DNA of 64,000 bases from assembly GCF_900113025.1 (NCBI RefSeq), contig NZ_FONT01000001.1, forward strand, positions 434,001 through 498,000, given 5' to 3'. Each line of letters starts with the position of its first letter. Position 1 is the first letter of the stretch. Below, one piece after another: positions 57,296-64,000 of this stretch. The position numbers and the translations under genes are program-made. Origin of the DNA: Alteribacillus iranensis. GTDB lineage: Bacteria > Bacillota > Bacilli > Bacillales > Marinococcaceae. The notes under the pieces are model-generated. The model made no database searches, was not told the origin of the DNA, and saw only the letters and a program-made list of their open reading frames with translations.

Positions 57296-57330
57296 TAAGA
57301 GGTCTGCTTACCTGGCAGATCTCTTTTCTA
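57296..57330 (+). terminator. ykuS terminator
   Basis: AGAGGTCTGC pairs with GCAGATCTCT around a 7-base loop and is followed by TTTCTATTG. Confidence 0.8.
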
Positions 57331-57409
57331 TTGTTACCTTACGCTTATGAAGTACAGGGCGATATGGTAAAATAGTGGTTGCACCTATTTGGGAAAGGAG
57401 ACAAAAGGG

Positions 57410-57595
57410 TTGAATATTTCGTTAATAATAGCAATCATTATTTGTTTGATCGCTCTCGTTGTAACAATCGCGCTTACTCAAATTGAAGATAAAAACTATG
57501 ATAGTAAAAAAAGTTTAACTAATTTAACGGTAATTTATATTATAATTTTACCTGCTATCCTTCTACTAGTTGGTGTGATCTGGTTCCTTACATAA
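57410..57595 (+). CDS. Small two-helix membrane protein
   Basis: A 61-residue protein with two hydrophobic helices (about 2-22 and 38-60) joined by a polar loop (QIEDKNYDSKKS). It is unidentified. The TTG at 57410 is chosen because AAAGGAG lies ten bases upstream; the TTG at 57389 has none. Confidence 0.7.
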   Translation: MNISLIIAIIICLIALVVTIALTQIEDKNYDSKKSLTNLTVIYIIILPAILLLVGVIWFLT

Positions 57596-57701
57596 TGGAA
57601 AAAATATAATTTATAAAAGTCGCGTTCTTCGCTAATGATAAAACCGTGGGGATGCTTCCTCTCCCCCATACTGAATAACCAGGGAAAGAGGGGAACTGAG
57701 T

Positions 57702-57992
57702 ATGAACAATTTCCGCAGGAACAACCCATTTTTCAATAGAAGACGTAGAAAGGCTTTTAACTTTAATAACAATCGAAATGGGAATTGGAAAGGTATGCTG
57801 ATGACTTTATTAGGTCTTGGAGCAGGAGCGGCTGCATGGTTTGGCTTGAGTCAAAATCGAAATAATAATAAACAGCAACCGATTCAAGAAATGTTTGCTA
57901 ATGCGCAACGTGGCGGATCACGCACACAAGCTGCTTTTGCTGAAGAACTATTGCCGGATGTGATGAACAGCGAAGACAAATCGACTGAGTAA
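57702..57992 (+). CDS. Small membrane-associated protein with an Arg/Asn-rich N terminus
   Basis: A 96-residue protein. Residues 1-30 are rich in Arg, Asn and Phe (NNFRRNNPFFNRRRRKAF), then there is one hydrophobic helix (about 31-49, LMTLLGLGAGAAAWFGL), then a polar acidic tail. It is not recognised. AAAGAGGGG precedes the ATG. It is followed by two tandem hairpins. Confidence 0.72.
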   Translation: MNNFRRNNPFFNRRRRKAFNFNNNRNGNWKGMLMTLLGLGAGAAAWFGLSQNRNNNKQQPIQEMFANAQRGGSRTQAAFAEELLPDVMNSEDKSTE

Positions 57993-58020
57993 CATCTTCT
58001 TTCATTCAAGAATTTTTGAA

Positions 58021-58083
58021 GAAACGCATGAGGTGTTTCCATCTCATGCGTTTCGATGCTGATCAATAAATGAAAATCAGCAT
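58021..58083 (+). terminator. Two tandem hairpins without a T tract
   Basis: GAAACGCATGAG pairs perfectly with CTCATGCGTTTC (58021-58054). One base later ATGCTGAT pairs with ATCAGCAT (58056-58083). Neither is followed by a run of T, so the role may be mRNA 3'-end protection rather than intrinsic termination. Confidence 0.5.
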
Positions 58084-58214
58084 GCACTCCTTTTTAAAAT
58101 TCTTACCTGAAACCCTAAGAAATCATTTATCAACATGAAAAAATCCAGCGTTTTATTCTTTATTTTACATGGTATGATATATACAAGAATGTACAAGTTT
58201 AAGGCGGTGAGGTT

Positions 58215-58682
58215 ATGGGAAAAGGGAAAGGAATAAAGAGGCATGAATCATTATATCCGTTATCGCACCATCATCATAGTGCGCTCTTTTTAGCGCTAAA
58301 GTTAAAAAGAGCCGGCACAGAAGAGGCAAGGGATTCCGTCGAAAAGGTATGGCATGATCTGAAAGAATTTTGGGAACCTGATGGGCAAAACCATTTTCGT
58401 GAGGAAGAGGAAATTTTGTTGCCTGCCTATTATGAATACGGTCCCATTGAAACCCCGGAAATACAAGAGATGCTAATAGAACATGTGAAAATTCGCTCGG
58501 CTTTTTACTCTCTCATTCAGGACTCCCCTGATTCTACACCAGAAGAATTACTTCCACGCATGCATGAACTAGGGCAGATGTTAGAAGAACATGTACGAAA
58601 AGAAGAACGTATCATTTTCCCTGTCATTGAAAAAGCCATCCCCGAAGAGAAACTTCAAGAGTTATCCGTTTATTTCACGTAA
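58215..58682 (+). CDS. Hemerythrin-like (HHE) domain protein
   Basis: A 155-residue four-helix bundle with the iron-ligand pattern of hemerythrin-like domains: SHHHHSALF in helix 1, HFREEEEIL in helix 2, EHVKIRSAF in helix 3 and LEEHVRKEERIIFP in helix 4. Such proteins bind a di-iron centre and sense or detoxify O2, NO or redox stress. It is a single gene. AAGGCGGTGAGG precedes the ATG. Confidence 0.9.
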   Translation: MGKGKGIKRHESLYPLSHHHHSALFLALKLKRAGTEEARDSVEKVWHDLKEFWEPDGQNHFREEEEILLPAYYEYGPIETPEIQEMLIEHVKIRSAFYSLIQDSPDSTPEELLPRMHELGQMLEEHVRKEERIIFPVIEKAIPEEKLQELSVYFT

Positions 58683-58871
58683 CAATCATATCACGAAAGA
58701 ATAGAGAACTCTGTATGTATATGTTAAAAGGAGAATGTCTACGATTTATCTCTCTTTCAGTACACGGTTGAACCGTTTATATACGAATATGGGTTTTTAT
58801 TCCCTGACAGTACGTTCGTTCTATAAGGCGTAAAAAGATTTAAATAAATGCTTATAGTTATAGACAAATTT

Positions 58872-58897
58872 CAACAACAATTTAAAATTGTTTGTTG
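58872..58897. promoter_or_regulatory. Inverted repeat upstream of the Spo0E-like gene
   Basis: CAACAACAAT pairs with ATTGTTTGTTG (one bulged base) across a 5-base spacer. It may be an operator or a weak terminator for the hemerythrin gene. Confidence 0.35.
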
Positions 58898-58952
58898 TAG
58901 GCTGATATAGAATGTTTTATTGACATTACATAAGCAATAGGAGTTGGCTACT

Positions 58953-59144
58953 ATTTTAAGATATGTTTTGTTAAAAATCAGAATCGCTTGGAAGCGACGG
59001 AAGATGCATATTACTGCGGCGCGTTACGGGCTGACAGATGAAAAAACGGTTATCTGCAGTCAGGAGTTGGATGTACTTTTAAATAAGTATCAACATTCAA
59101 AAAAGGGGGTTTTCATACAGAGTTATAGAAGTACAATGAAATAA
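58953..59144 (+). CDS. Spo0E-family aspartyl-phosphate phosphatase, non-AUG start
   Basis: About 63 residues. The block TAARYGLTDEKTVICSQELD and then LLNKYQ is the Spo0E motif (SQELDxLLNxY), including the catalytic acidic region. These proteins dephosphorylate Spo0A-P and delay sporulation. There is no ATG in frame at the N terminus. AGGAG at 58939-58943 is nine bases from an ATT codon (58953) but directly adjacent to TTG 58944, so an ATT start is proposed, with TTG 58944 or TTG 58968 as alternatives. It lies 38 bases before bluB. Confidence 0.75.
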   Translation: MLRYVLLKIRIAWKRRKMHITAARYGLTDEKTVICSQELDVLLNKYQHSKKGVFIQSYRSTMK

Positions 59145-59182
59145 TAAGGAGAATGTAACTTTTAAGACATGGGAGTGACAAA

Positions 59183-59857
59183 ATGAATAAATTTACAGAT
59201 GCAGAGAGAGAAGCAGTTTATAAAGCTATATATACACGAAGAGACGTACGGAGTTTTTTGGATAAACCTCTCCCTGATGAAGCTGTGTTCAGAATTTTAA
59301 ATGCTGCTCACCACGCACCATCTGTTGGTTTTATGCAACCGTGGAATTTCATCCTAATTAACCATAAAGACGTAAAAGATAAGTTAGCGTGGGCCGCGGA
59401 AAAAGAGAGAAAGGCTTTAGCTATTCATTATGAAGGTGAAAGAGAGACGAAGTTTCTTGAACTTAAAGTAGAAGGTTTAAAAGAAGCGCCGTTAACTATT
59501 TGTGTAACTTGTGACCCCACCAAAGGGGGATCTCACGTGCTCGGCAGGAATTCCATACCTGAGACAGATATGATGTCAACAGCTTGTGCTATCCAAAATA
59601 TGTGGCTCGCGTCATGTGCAGAGGGGATAGCAATGGGGTGGGTTAGTTTTTACAAAAAAAATGACATACGTGACATTTTAGACATCCCGCCACACATAGA
59701 CCCTACCGCTTTAATTTCTCTAGGTTATACCGACACTTACCCGGAAAAACCTATCTTAGAGACTGTAAACTGGGAGCAAAGACAAGAAATGGAACCTCTC
59801 ATTTTTCATAATACATGGGGGAATAAAGAAAAAACCGCGTCTTCCAGCCAAGAATAG
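59183..59857 (+). CDS. bluB: 5,6-Dimethylbenzimidazole synthase
   Basis: A 224-residue flavin-destructase of the nitroreductase fold that turns FMNH2 into the lower ligand of vitamin B12. RRDVRSFLDKPLPDEAVFRIL and APSVGFMQPWNF are BluB-specific, and GWVSFYKKNDIR follows. GGGAGTGA lies just before the ATG. No other cobalamin gene and no B12 riboswitch is in the window. Confidence 0.93.
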   Translation: MNKFTDAEREAVYKAIYTRRDVRSFLDKPLPDEAVFRILNAAHHAPSVGFMQPWNFILINHKDVKDKLAWAAEKERKALAIHYEGERETKFLELKVEGLKEAPLTICVTCDPTKGGSHVLGRNSIPETDMMSTACAIQNMWLASCAEGIAMGWVSFYKKNDIRDILDIPPHIDPTALISLGYTDTYPEKPILETVNWEQRQEMEPLIFHNTWGNKEKTASSSQE

Positions 59858-59943
59858 TGGCAGTGTCAGCCAGACGATACAACGTGGCTGCTTTGCTCTC
59901 GTTCCTTAAAGGTACGTACGAAATGATTACACTAAACTTAAAT

Positions 59944-60006
59944 AATCGCCGCTTTCGACATGTTGAGGACTTCAACATTGCATGAACGAAAGCAGGCGAT
60001 ATTTTT
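59944..60006 (+). terminator. bluB terminator
   Basis: ATCGCCGCTTTCG pairs with CGAAAGCAGGCGAT, with an inner TGTTGA/TCAACA hairpin, and is followed by ATTTTTG. No gene is evident between here and 60292. Confidence 0.8.
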
Positions 60007-60177
60007 GTGTCTAAAATGTTTCTCTTGAGAATCAAATAAAGCAGGGTAAAAGGACTGTGGTGTAACAAGGGAAGCTTCTAGTTCTCAGTTTAAAATTGGC
60101 ACAATTACGTAAGAGGGATGAGAACTATTTTTTACTCAAACATAGTAACTTCGTTCAGAAGTGAAATACAGATAACA

Positions 60178-60207
60178 TTACAAAACCTTAGGAATTTCTT
60201 GTATAAT
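60178..60207 (+). promoter_or_regulatory. Promoter of the ribbon-helix-helix/panE operon
   Basis: TTACAA at 60178-60183, 18 bases, then a perfect TATAAT at 60202-60207. The start would be near 60214, just before the palindrome. Confidence 0.6.
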
Positions 60208-60223
60208 TGATAAATATAGCGGG

Positions 60224-60242
60224 TGCTATCAAATTGATAGCA
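60224..60242. promoter_or_regulatory. 19-bp palindromic operator candidate
   Basis: TGCTATCAA-A-TTGATAGCA is perfect over nine base pairs. A further half-site, AGATAGCT, lies at 60252-60259. Being just downstream of the -10, it is well placed for repression, probably by the product of the next gene. Confidence 0.6.
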
Positions 60243-60292
60243 GTCACTATTAGATAGCTAGCATAGTTCCAGTATGCAAGGAGGAACCGCTC

Positions 60293-60490
60293 TTGGAAAA
60301 GGAACAAAAGGTGCAACTCAACGTAAGAGTAAAAAATGAGACGGCACAATTATTAGATCAAATCGTTGAATATTATCAAGAAAACACGAAGTATGGGAAA
60401 GTGTACAAAGGGGAAGTATTAACAGACCTTATTGAAAAAGCTCATGACCTTATGGAGAAGCAAAAATTGATGAAGAATAGAAATAAATAG
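60293..60490 (+). CDS. Small ribbon-helix-helix-like protein (65 residues)
   Basis: The start is a TTG with AAGGAGGAA six bases upstream. VQLNVRVKNETAQLLDQIVEYY resembles the beta strand and first helix of an Arc/CopG fold, and KGEVLTDLIEKAHDLMEKQ the second helix. A DNA-binding, self-regulating role is inferred from this and from the palindrome upstream. It precedes panE by 15 bases. It could also be an antitoxin without a toxin; no toxin gene is adjacent. Confidence 0.65.
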   Translation: MEKEQKVQLNVRVKNETAQLLDQIVEYYQENTKYGKVYKGEVLTDLIEKAHDLMEKQKLMKNRNK

Positions 60491-60505
60491 TGGAGGAGAG
60501 AACGG

Positions 60506-61450
60506 TTGAAAATATTGATAGTAGGTGCTGGTGCCATGGGTTCGCTTTTTGCAGCAAAGCTAGCGAGCCAAGGAGCAACAGTACATATGTATAATCGTAA
60601 AAATAACCATACAGATAAAATTAACATGGAAGGGTTAACGGTATTGGTCGACGGTGGAGTAAATCAAACGGTTTCTATGACTGTCTTTCACTCACCAGAA
60701 ATGATCGATGACTATTATGATATTGTCATTGTATTAGTTAAGGCTTTTGCGACAGAAAAAGTACTACTTTCGTTACTCCCTCATTTGAACAGAAACTCGA
60801 TTATTTTGTCTCTTCAAAATGGACTTGGCAATGCAGAAACGATAAAAAAGATTGCCCCGAAGCATATCGTTAGTGTTGGAGGGACCGAGACGGGAGCAGG
60901 TGTTATAGAGAACGGAGTCATTGCGCAAAGGGCATTTGGTAAAACATATATTGGAGAAACCAATACAAACAATGAAAAATTAACGCACTTCGTCCAACTT
61001 TTATCAGCCAGTGGATTAGAATCCTATGTGGTTCCCGATATACAACGAGTGATATGGAATAAGTTAATGATAAATATAGCTTACAATGGCTTAACAGCTA
61101 TTACACGTTTAAGAAATGGAGATGCTGTTCGCTCAAGTCAGGGGAAACGTATTATCGAAAAAGTAGTCCGGGAAGCAGCAATGGTAGCACAAGCTGAAGG
61201 CATATCGTTCCACGATGAGGAGATCTTAAGGAAATGTATACGTATTGGTTATGAAGACATAGGTGAAAATAAGTCTTCTATGCTGACTGATATTATAGAA
61301 AAAAGAAAAACAGAAATCGATTATATTAACGGTGCTGTTGTCTCATTGGGAAAAAAACACTCGATCTCTACTCCTTATAACGAGATGATAACCGATTTAA
61401 TTAAAATGATAGAGGCTAGCTACTCCATTTCTGTTTCTTCTTCTAAGTAA
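60506..61450 (+). CDS. panE: 2-Dehydropantoate 2-reductase (ketopantoate reductase)
   Basis: A 314-residue NADPH-dependent reductase giving pantoate for coenzyme A. The N-terminal GAGAMGSLFAAKL is the Rossmann glycine motif. SLQNGLGN, GGTETGAGVIENG and the catalytic lysine in WNKLMINIAYN are family features. The TTG at 60506 has GGAGGAG seven bases upstream. As several PanE paralogues exist in Bacillaceae, another 2-oxoacid could be the substrate. Confidence 0.9.
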   Translation: MKILIVGAGAMGSLFAAKLASQGATVHMYNRKNNHTDKINMEGLTVLVDGGVNQTVSMTVFHSPEMIDDYYDIVIVLVKAFATEKVLLSLLPHLNRNSIILSLQNGLGNAETIKKIAPKHIVSVGGTETGAGVIENGVIAQRAFGKTYIGETNTNNEKLTHFVQLLSASGLESYVVPDIQRVIWNKLMINIAYNGLTAITRLRNGDAVRSSQGKRIIEKVVREAAMVAQAEGISFHDEEILRKCIRIGYEDIGENKSSMLTDIIEKRKTEIDYINGAVVSLGKKHSISTPYNEMITDLIKMIEASYSISVSSSK

Positions 61451-61639
61451 GGTAACGGGCCACCACATATTATGTTTGTATTAATATTCTGACAAATTTA
61501 CTAGAAGTATGCAAAGTCGTACGAAAAAGTAGTAACAGGGTCAATGGCGCAACATTATTTTCCTCGTTTAATCATAGAAAGACCCTCATACACTAGAAAT
61601 GTTCTTACGAAATATAAACGGGGAGGGGCTATTTCTAAC

Positions 61640-61816
61640 ATGGCTGGAGATAAAGAAAGAAAACGTGACAAGAAAGCTAAGGAAATTGAAAGAGAAACGA
61701 TACGTGAGATTGATCATACGACAGAGCATCCTGACCAAGAAGATATAAGCTTACAGCAAGATGCGTTTTCACCGAAAGAAAATCACAATATAAACGATAA
61801 CTATATAAACGGATAG
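61640..61816 (+). CDS. Small hydrophilic protein (58 residues)
   Basis: It is not recognised. It is almost entirely polar and charged (MAGDKERKRDKKAKEIERET...), rich in Lys, Glu and His, and likely disordered. The ATG at 61640 has GGGAGGGG about 11 bases upstream. A longer frame from 61544 has no ribosome site. It ends just before a convergent hairpin. Confidence 0.55.
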   Translation: MAGDKERKRDKKAKEIERETIREIDHTTEHPDQEDISLQQDAFSPKENHNINDNYING

Positions 61817-61828
61817 TGTCCAATGGAG

Positions 61829-61849
61829 GGAAGGCCTAACTGGTCTTCC
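61829..61849. terminator. Short hairpin between convergent genes
   Basis: GGAAGGCC pairs with GGTCTTCC (one G-U) around TAACT. T content is low on both sides, so it is a weak candidate. Confidence 0.35.
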
Positions 61850-61856
61850 TGTACTT

Positions 61857-62228
61857 TTAACCTAATTGTTCCCATAGTTCGTAGAAGTAATAAAGCTCGG
61901 GGTAAACGATACTTGTATCTTTTTGTTTCATGCCACCTTTGATTTTTGCTAATGTTTCATTGATGGCTTCCAAATCGTCGCGCTCAACGCTGAATTGAAC
62001 TCTTTTTGAGATGGTTTCCCAAGAAGCTTCCACATTGTCATATTCATCTGAAGCTTTCTCCCATTCTTTTTTATCAATAAGGGAATGCATGTACTCCATT
62101 TGGGCCATGATATCATGTTTTTCTCCTAGCGGTTCCTTTATCCACGTTCCACCCGCCAATAATGCAGCAGATAATAGCATGAACAGCGTAGGAATACAGT
62201 ATAGAAGCATTTTATTCAATGTAATCAT
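61857..62228 (-). CDS. DUF4363-family membrane-anchored protein
   Basis: A 123-residue protein with one N-terminal helix (about 5-27, LLYCIPTLFMLLSAALLAGG) and an outside helical domain (DKKEWEKASDEYDNVEASWE, then ELYYFYELWEQL). DUF4363 proteins are regularly paired with YetF/DUF421 proteins, as here (gap of five bases), for example ydfR-ydfS in B. subtilis. The function is not established; a germination or spore-membrane role has been proposed for DUF421 pairs. Confidence 0.85.
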   Translation of the reverse strand: MITLNKMLLYCIPTLFMLLSAALLAGGTWIKEPLGEKHDIMAQMEYMHSLIDKKEWEKASDEYDNVEASWETISKRVQFSVERDDLEAINETLAKIKGGMKQKDTSIVYPELYYFYELWEQLG

Positions 62229-62233
62229 TTCCT

Positions 62234-62959
62234 TTAATAAGGTCCTTGAAAGTCACTAACATTGTTTTCATCTCCAACATCGTCAGCAAATGTATCAATG
62301 TAGAGTGTGTCATTTGGCAATATAGCAGCAAATGCTATTTGGCTAATGTCAACTTCAGCTTTTTGAATGTTGTCGAGTAACCATTCCTTATTTTTATTTC
62401 GCTGTTTAAGGTTTTGTTCAATTATTTTTCCATCATTGATCACTTCCGTCGTTAGTCGCGCGATATGATAAGGGATATGTAAGTCTTTTTTTTGGACCGG
62501 CAAATAAGGGGATTCTGGGAGAACCGATACAGAGCCATCTGGTTCTAATAAGGCAAGTCCAACTTCTAAGGGAGAGAAGATATTTTTTTGCCGAAGCTGT
62601 GCCATTAATTCATTCTTAGTAATGCGGACTTTTTTTAAATTATGTTCTAATATTTTACCGTTTTGCATTAACACAACCGGTTCAGAATCTTGAACTTTGG
62701 ACCAAAAAGAGCTTTTAATCCCGATCCATTGTAAAGCAAACGTCAATATTAAAAATACGGATAGAGCAAGCCAATGCACCATGGCTTTCGTAGTTAAATC
62801 TGTAGCCATTGCTGCAGCTATAGAGCCAATTGTAATCCCGTTTATATAATCAAACATGGTAAAGTTACCGATTTGCTGTTTGCCTATAAGACGAGCATAA
62901 ATAAGGATTACAAAGAACGTAATAAATGCTCTCACAATCACAACCAGTGATTCTTGCAT
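62234..62959 (-). CDS. YetF/DUF421-family membrane protein
   Basis: A 241-residue protein with three N-terminal transmembrane helices, the motif RLIGKQQIGNFTMFDYINGITIGSIAA at about 23-49 (only its start matters: GKQQ-GNFT-FD), and a C-terminal soluble domain with two beta repeats starting near PVVLMQNGKI. The fold is that of the spore membrane protein group YetF/YdfS/SpoVAF-like partners. AGGTGAAC precedes the ATG. It is first in the operon with the DUF4363 gene. Confidence 0.9.
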   Translation of the reverse strand: MQESLVVIVRAFITFFVILIYARLIGKQQIGNFTMFDYINGITIGSIAAAMATDLTTKAMVHWLALSVFLILTFALQWIGIKSSFWSKVQDSEPVVLMQNGKILEHNLKKVRITKNELMAQLRQKNIFSPLEVGLALLEPDGSVSVLPESPYLPVQKKDLHIPYHIARLTTEVINDGKIIEQNLKQRNKNKEWLLDNIQKAEVDISQIAFAAILPNDTLYIDTFADDVGDENNVSDFQGPY

Positions 62960-63129
62960 AAATGTTCACCTAATGAAGAAGACATATGTTTATCCTTTCC
63001 TGTAACTCGCATTTTTATTCTGTGGAGGAGAAGGGGGATATGAACATGGGAAGAATGAATCCAACGGCTTTCTTTTGTTTTAAGTTTACATAATATATAT
63101 TATAAGAAGTAAAAGAAAAGATGAAAAAA

Positions 63130-63168
63130 CCGTCTCATATACTAAGTAAACTTAAGATAATGAGACGG
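63130..63168 (-). terminator. Terminator of the YdjM-type gene
   Basis: CCGTCTCAT pairs with ATGAGACGG. On the minus strand the stem is followed by TTTTTTCATCTTTTC. Confidence 0.85.
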
Positions 63169-63226
63169 AAGAAAAATTAATCCAAACTCCACTATGTAAC
63201 TCGTTACATAATGAACAGGCATTTCA

Positions 63227-63727
63227 CTAAGCAAGACCCATTGCGTAGTAAATGATCCATCCAAGCATTAACAATGAAATGAGTCCTTCGCCAAAAATAG
63301 AACCTGTTTTTGTGGTGACAGGAAAACTTACATTGTATTTAATGGGATATAATATAGCCACACCACGTGTCGTGAGCATGTCCAATAAAATGTGGCTAAT
63401 TATCCCGCTTAATAAACCTGCTTGAATGGCTGTTCCGTATACTCCAGGTATTCCCTCTACTACGAGATACATAAAAAAGACAAAAAGTATACTGTGTGTG
63501 ATTGTTCGATGCCCAAATATCTTACCAATCAATTTTGAAAGAATTCCCGTTCGTCTTCCAATCCATGAAAAAGGCTGGCAAATGTCAGGCAGCAGCCCAC
63601 CCGCTAACGCACTAGCGGTGAAAACTATTCCTTCTGGGCTGTAAATCGTTGTAATTGGTAACGATGAGATAGTTAAATAAAAAGTTCCTGTTGCAATAGC
63701 TCCAATAGCATGTGTACCTGCATTCAT
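63227..63727 (-). CDS. YdjM/DUF457 membrane-bound metal-dependent hydrolase-like protein
   Basis: A 166-residue membrane protein with about four helices and the YdjM pattern: NAGTHAIGA at the N terminus, GGLLPDICQPFSWIGRR, then FGHRTITHSIL and SHILLDMLTTRGV. The His and Asp residues in these segments would bind metal. E. coli YdjM is SOS-induced; no LexA/DinR box was recognised here. AAAGG lies close before the ATG. Confidence 0.9.
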   Translation of the reverse strand: MNAGTHAIGAIATGTFYLTISSLPITTIYSPEGIVFTASALAGGLLPDICQPFSWIGRRTGILSKLIGKIFGHRTITHSILFVFFMYLVVEGIPGVYGTAIQAGLLSGIISHILLDMLTTRGVAILYPIKYNVSFPVTTKTGSIFGEGLISLLMLGWIIYYAMGLA

Positions 63728-63767
63728 ACATATTACCTTTCTAATAGTTTACATAATAATTGTATTG

Positions 63768-64000
63768 TTAAGTTTTATCTGCTTCTGTAGTTATATTTAA
63801 ATGATCTGTTTTTATCCATATCTCCCGGATGTTACCACTCTCTTCTACATCAATGACAAAAGAGCCGTTATTGTAACGATCAACGGGGCGTAAGCTGCTG
63901 GTGGACTGCGTCGATACTTGATCCTCTTCCGTACGAATTTGTACATCGACATCTTGGTTTATTAATTCTAAGCCGACGATGAAATGGGGTTTTGTCTTTA
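63768..64000 (-). CDS. C-terminal 76 residues of an unidentified protein, cut by the window edge
   Basis: The minus-strand frame ending with TAA at 63768 stays open to base 64000 (KPHFIVGLELINQDVDVQIR, then STSSLRPVDRYNNGSFVIDV). It is rich in alternating hydrophobic and polar residues and looks like beta structure. It ends 41 bases before the YdjM-type gene and runs in the same direction, so the two may be one operon. No function can be assigned. Confidence 0.6.
   Translation of the reverse strand, partial: KTKPHFIVGLELINQDVDVQIRTEEDQVSTQSTSSLRPVDRYNNGSFVIDVEESGNIREIWIKTDHLNITTEADKT

Noticed and set aside
58735-58833. A 32-codon frame after AAAAGGAG downstream of the hemerythrin gene
   Set aside because: The ribosome site is only one base from the ATG and the product has no recognisable or coding-like pattern.
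58683-59182. A cobalamin riboswitch for bluB
   Set aside because: No B12-box or aptamer-like blocks were found; the region contains an inverted repeat and the Spo0E-like gene.
1-64000. CRISPR arrays, rRNA, tRNA, prophage genes or intact insertion sequences
   Set aside because: Looked for on both strands by eye; no regular repeat-spacer array, clover-leaf sequence, phage gene or transposase was seen.

Overview
The window is one continuous piece of chromosome from a low-to-medium GC, endospore-forming member of the Bacillaceae, probably a halophilic or alkaliphilic genus. The grounds are strong AGGAGG ribosome sites, frequent TTG and GTG starts, a Spo0E-type phosphatase, B. subtilis-like gene pairs (addBA-sbcDC, odhAB, ndoAI-ndoA) and Bacillaceae-only small proteins (YkuS, YezD, YetF/DUF4363). 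No rRNA, tRNA, prophage, CRISPR array or intact insertion sequence was recognised. Most of the window is core metabolism, DNA repair and transport.

Layout. 1-3.9 kb: the end of a membrane permease, an EamA exporter, yidD, and dapA behind a complete lysine riboswitch with its terminator. 4.6-5.3 kb: the MazE/MazF-type toxin-antitoxin pair, without the alr and sigma-B genes that usually flank it. 5.4-16.3 kb: an esterase, two unknown small genes, a YjiH-type permease, a HAD phosphatase and the 2-oxoglutarate dehydrogenase genes odhAB. This segment has an identical 24-base sequence at each edge in opposite orientation, and GC-rich dispersed repeats lie there. 16.5-28.3 kb: addB-addA-sbcD-sbcC, a tightly coupled double-strand-break repair operon. 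28.8-35.1 kb: unknown genes, a DJ-1-like protein lacking its cysteine, nupC, an HtrA-like protease and an ABC-F protein. 35.2-37.6 kb: a TetR regulator and drug exporter behind a structured leader.

37.7-46.5 kb is a molybdenum and formate island: mobA, modB, modA and fdhD on the minus strand; then, on the plus strand, a promoter-ORF-terminator unit of about 175 nt, an oxalate/formate-type transporter, a DUF2294 protein, a cysteine-type formate dehydrogenase and its DUF1641 partner. Molybdate uptake, cofactor modification, FdhD sulfuration and the enzyme itself are thus together. 47.3-56.8 kb is the assimilatory sulfate pathway: yezD, then cysH-sat-cysP-cysC-sumT-sirB-(47-codon ORF)-cysJ-cysI, covering sulfate uptake, activation, reduction to sulfide and two of the three siroheme steps.

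57-64 kb holds small conserved genes (ykuS, two short membrane proteins), a hemerythrin, a Spo0E-like phosphatase with no ordinary start codon, an orphan bluB, a ribbon-helix-helix-like protein with a 19-bp palindrome at its promoter, a ketopantoate reductase, the DUF4363/YetF pair, a YdjM-type membrane protein and the end of one more gene. The least explained items are the small transcript beside the formate genes, the tetR leader, the fdhD fusion with an internal ribosome site, and the dispersed-repeat family.
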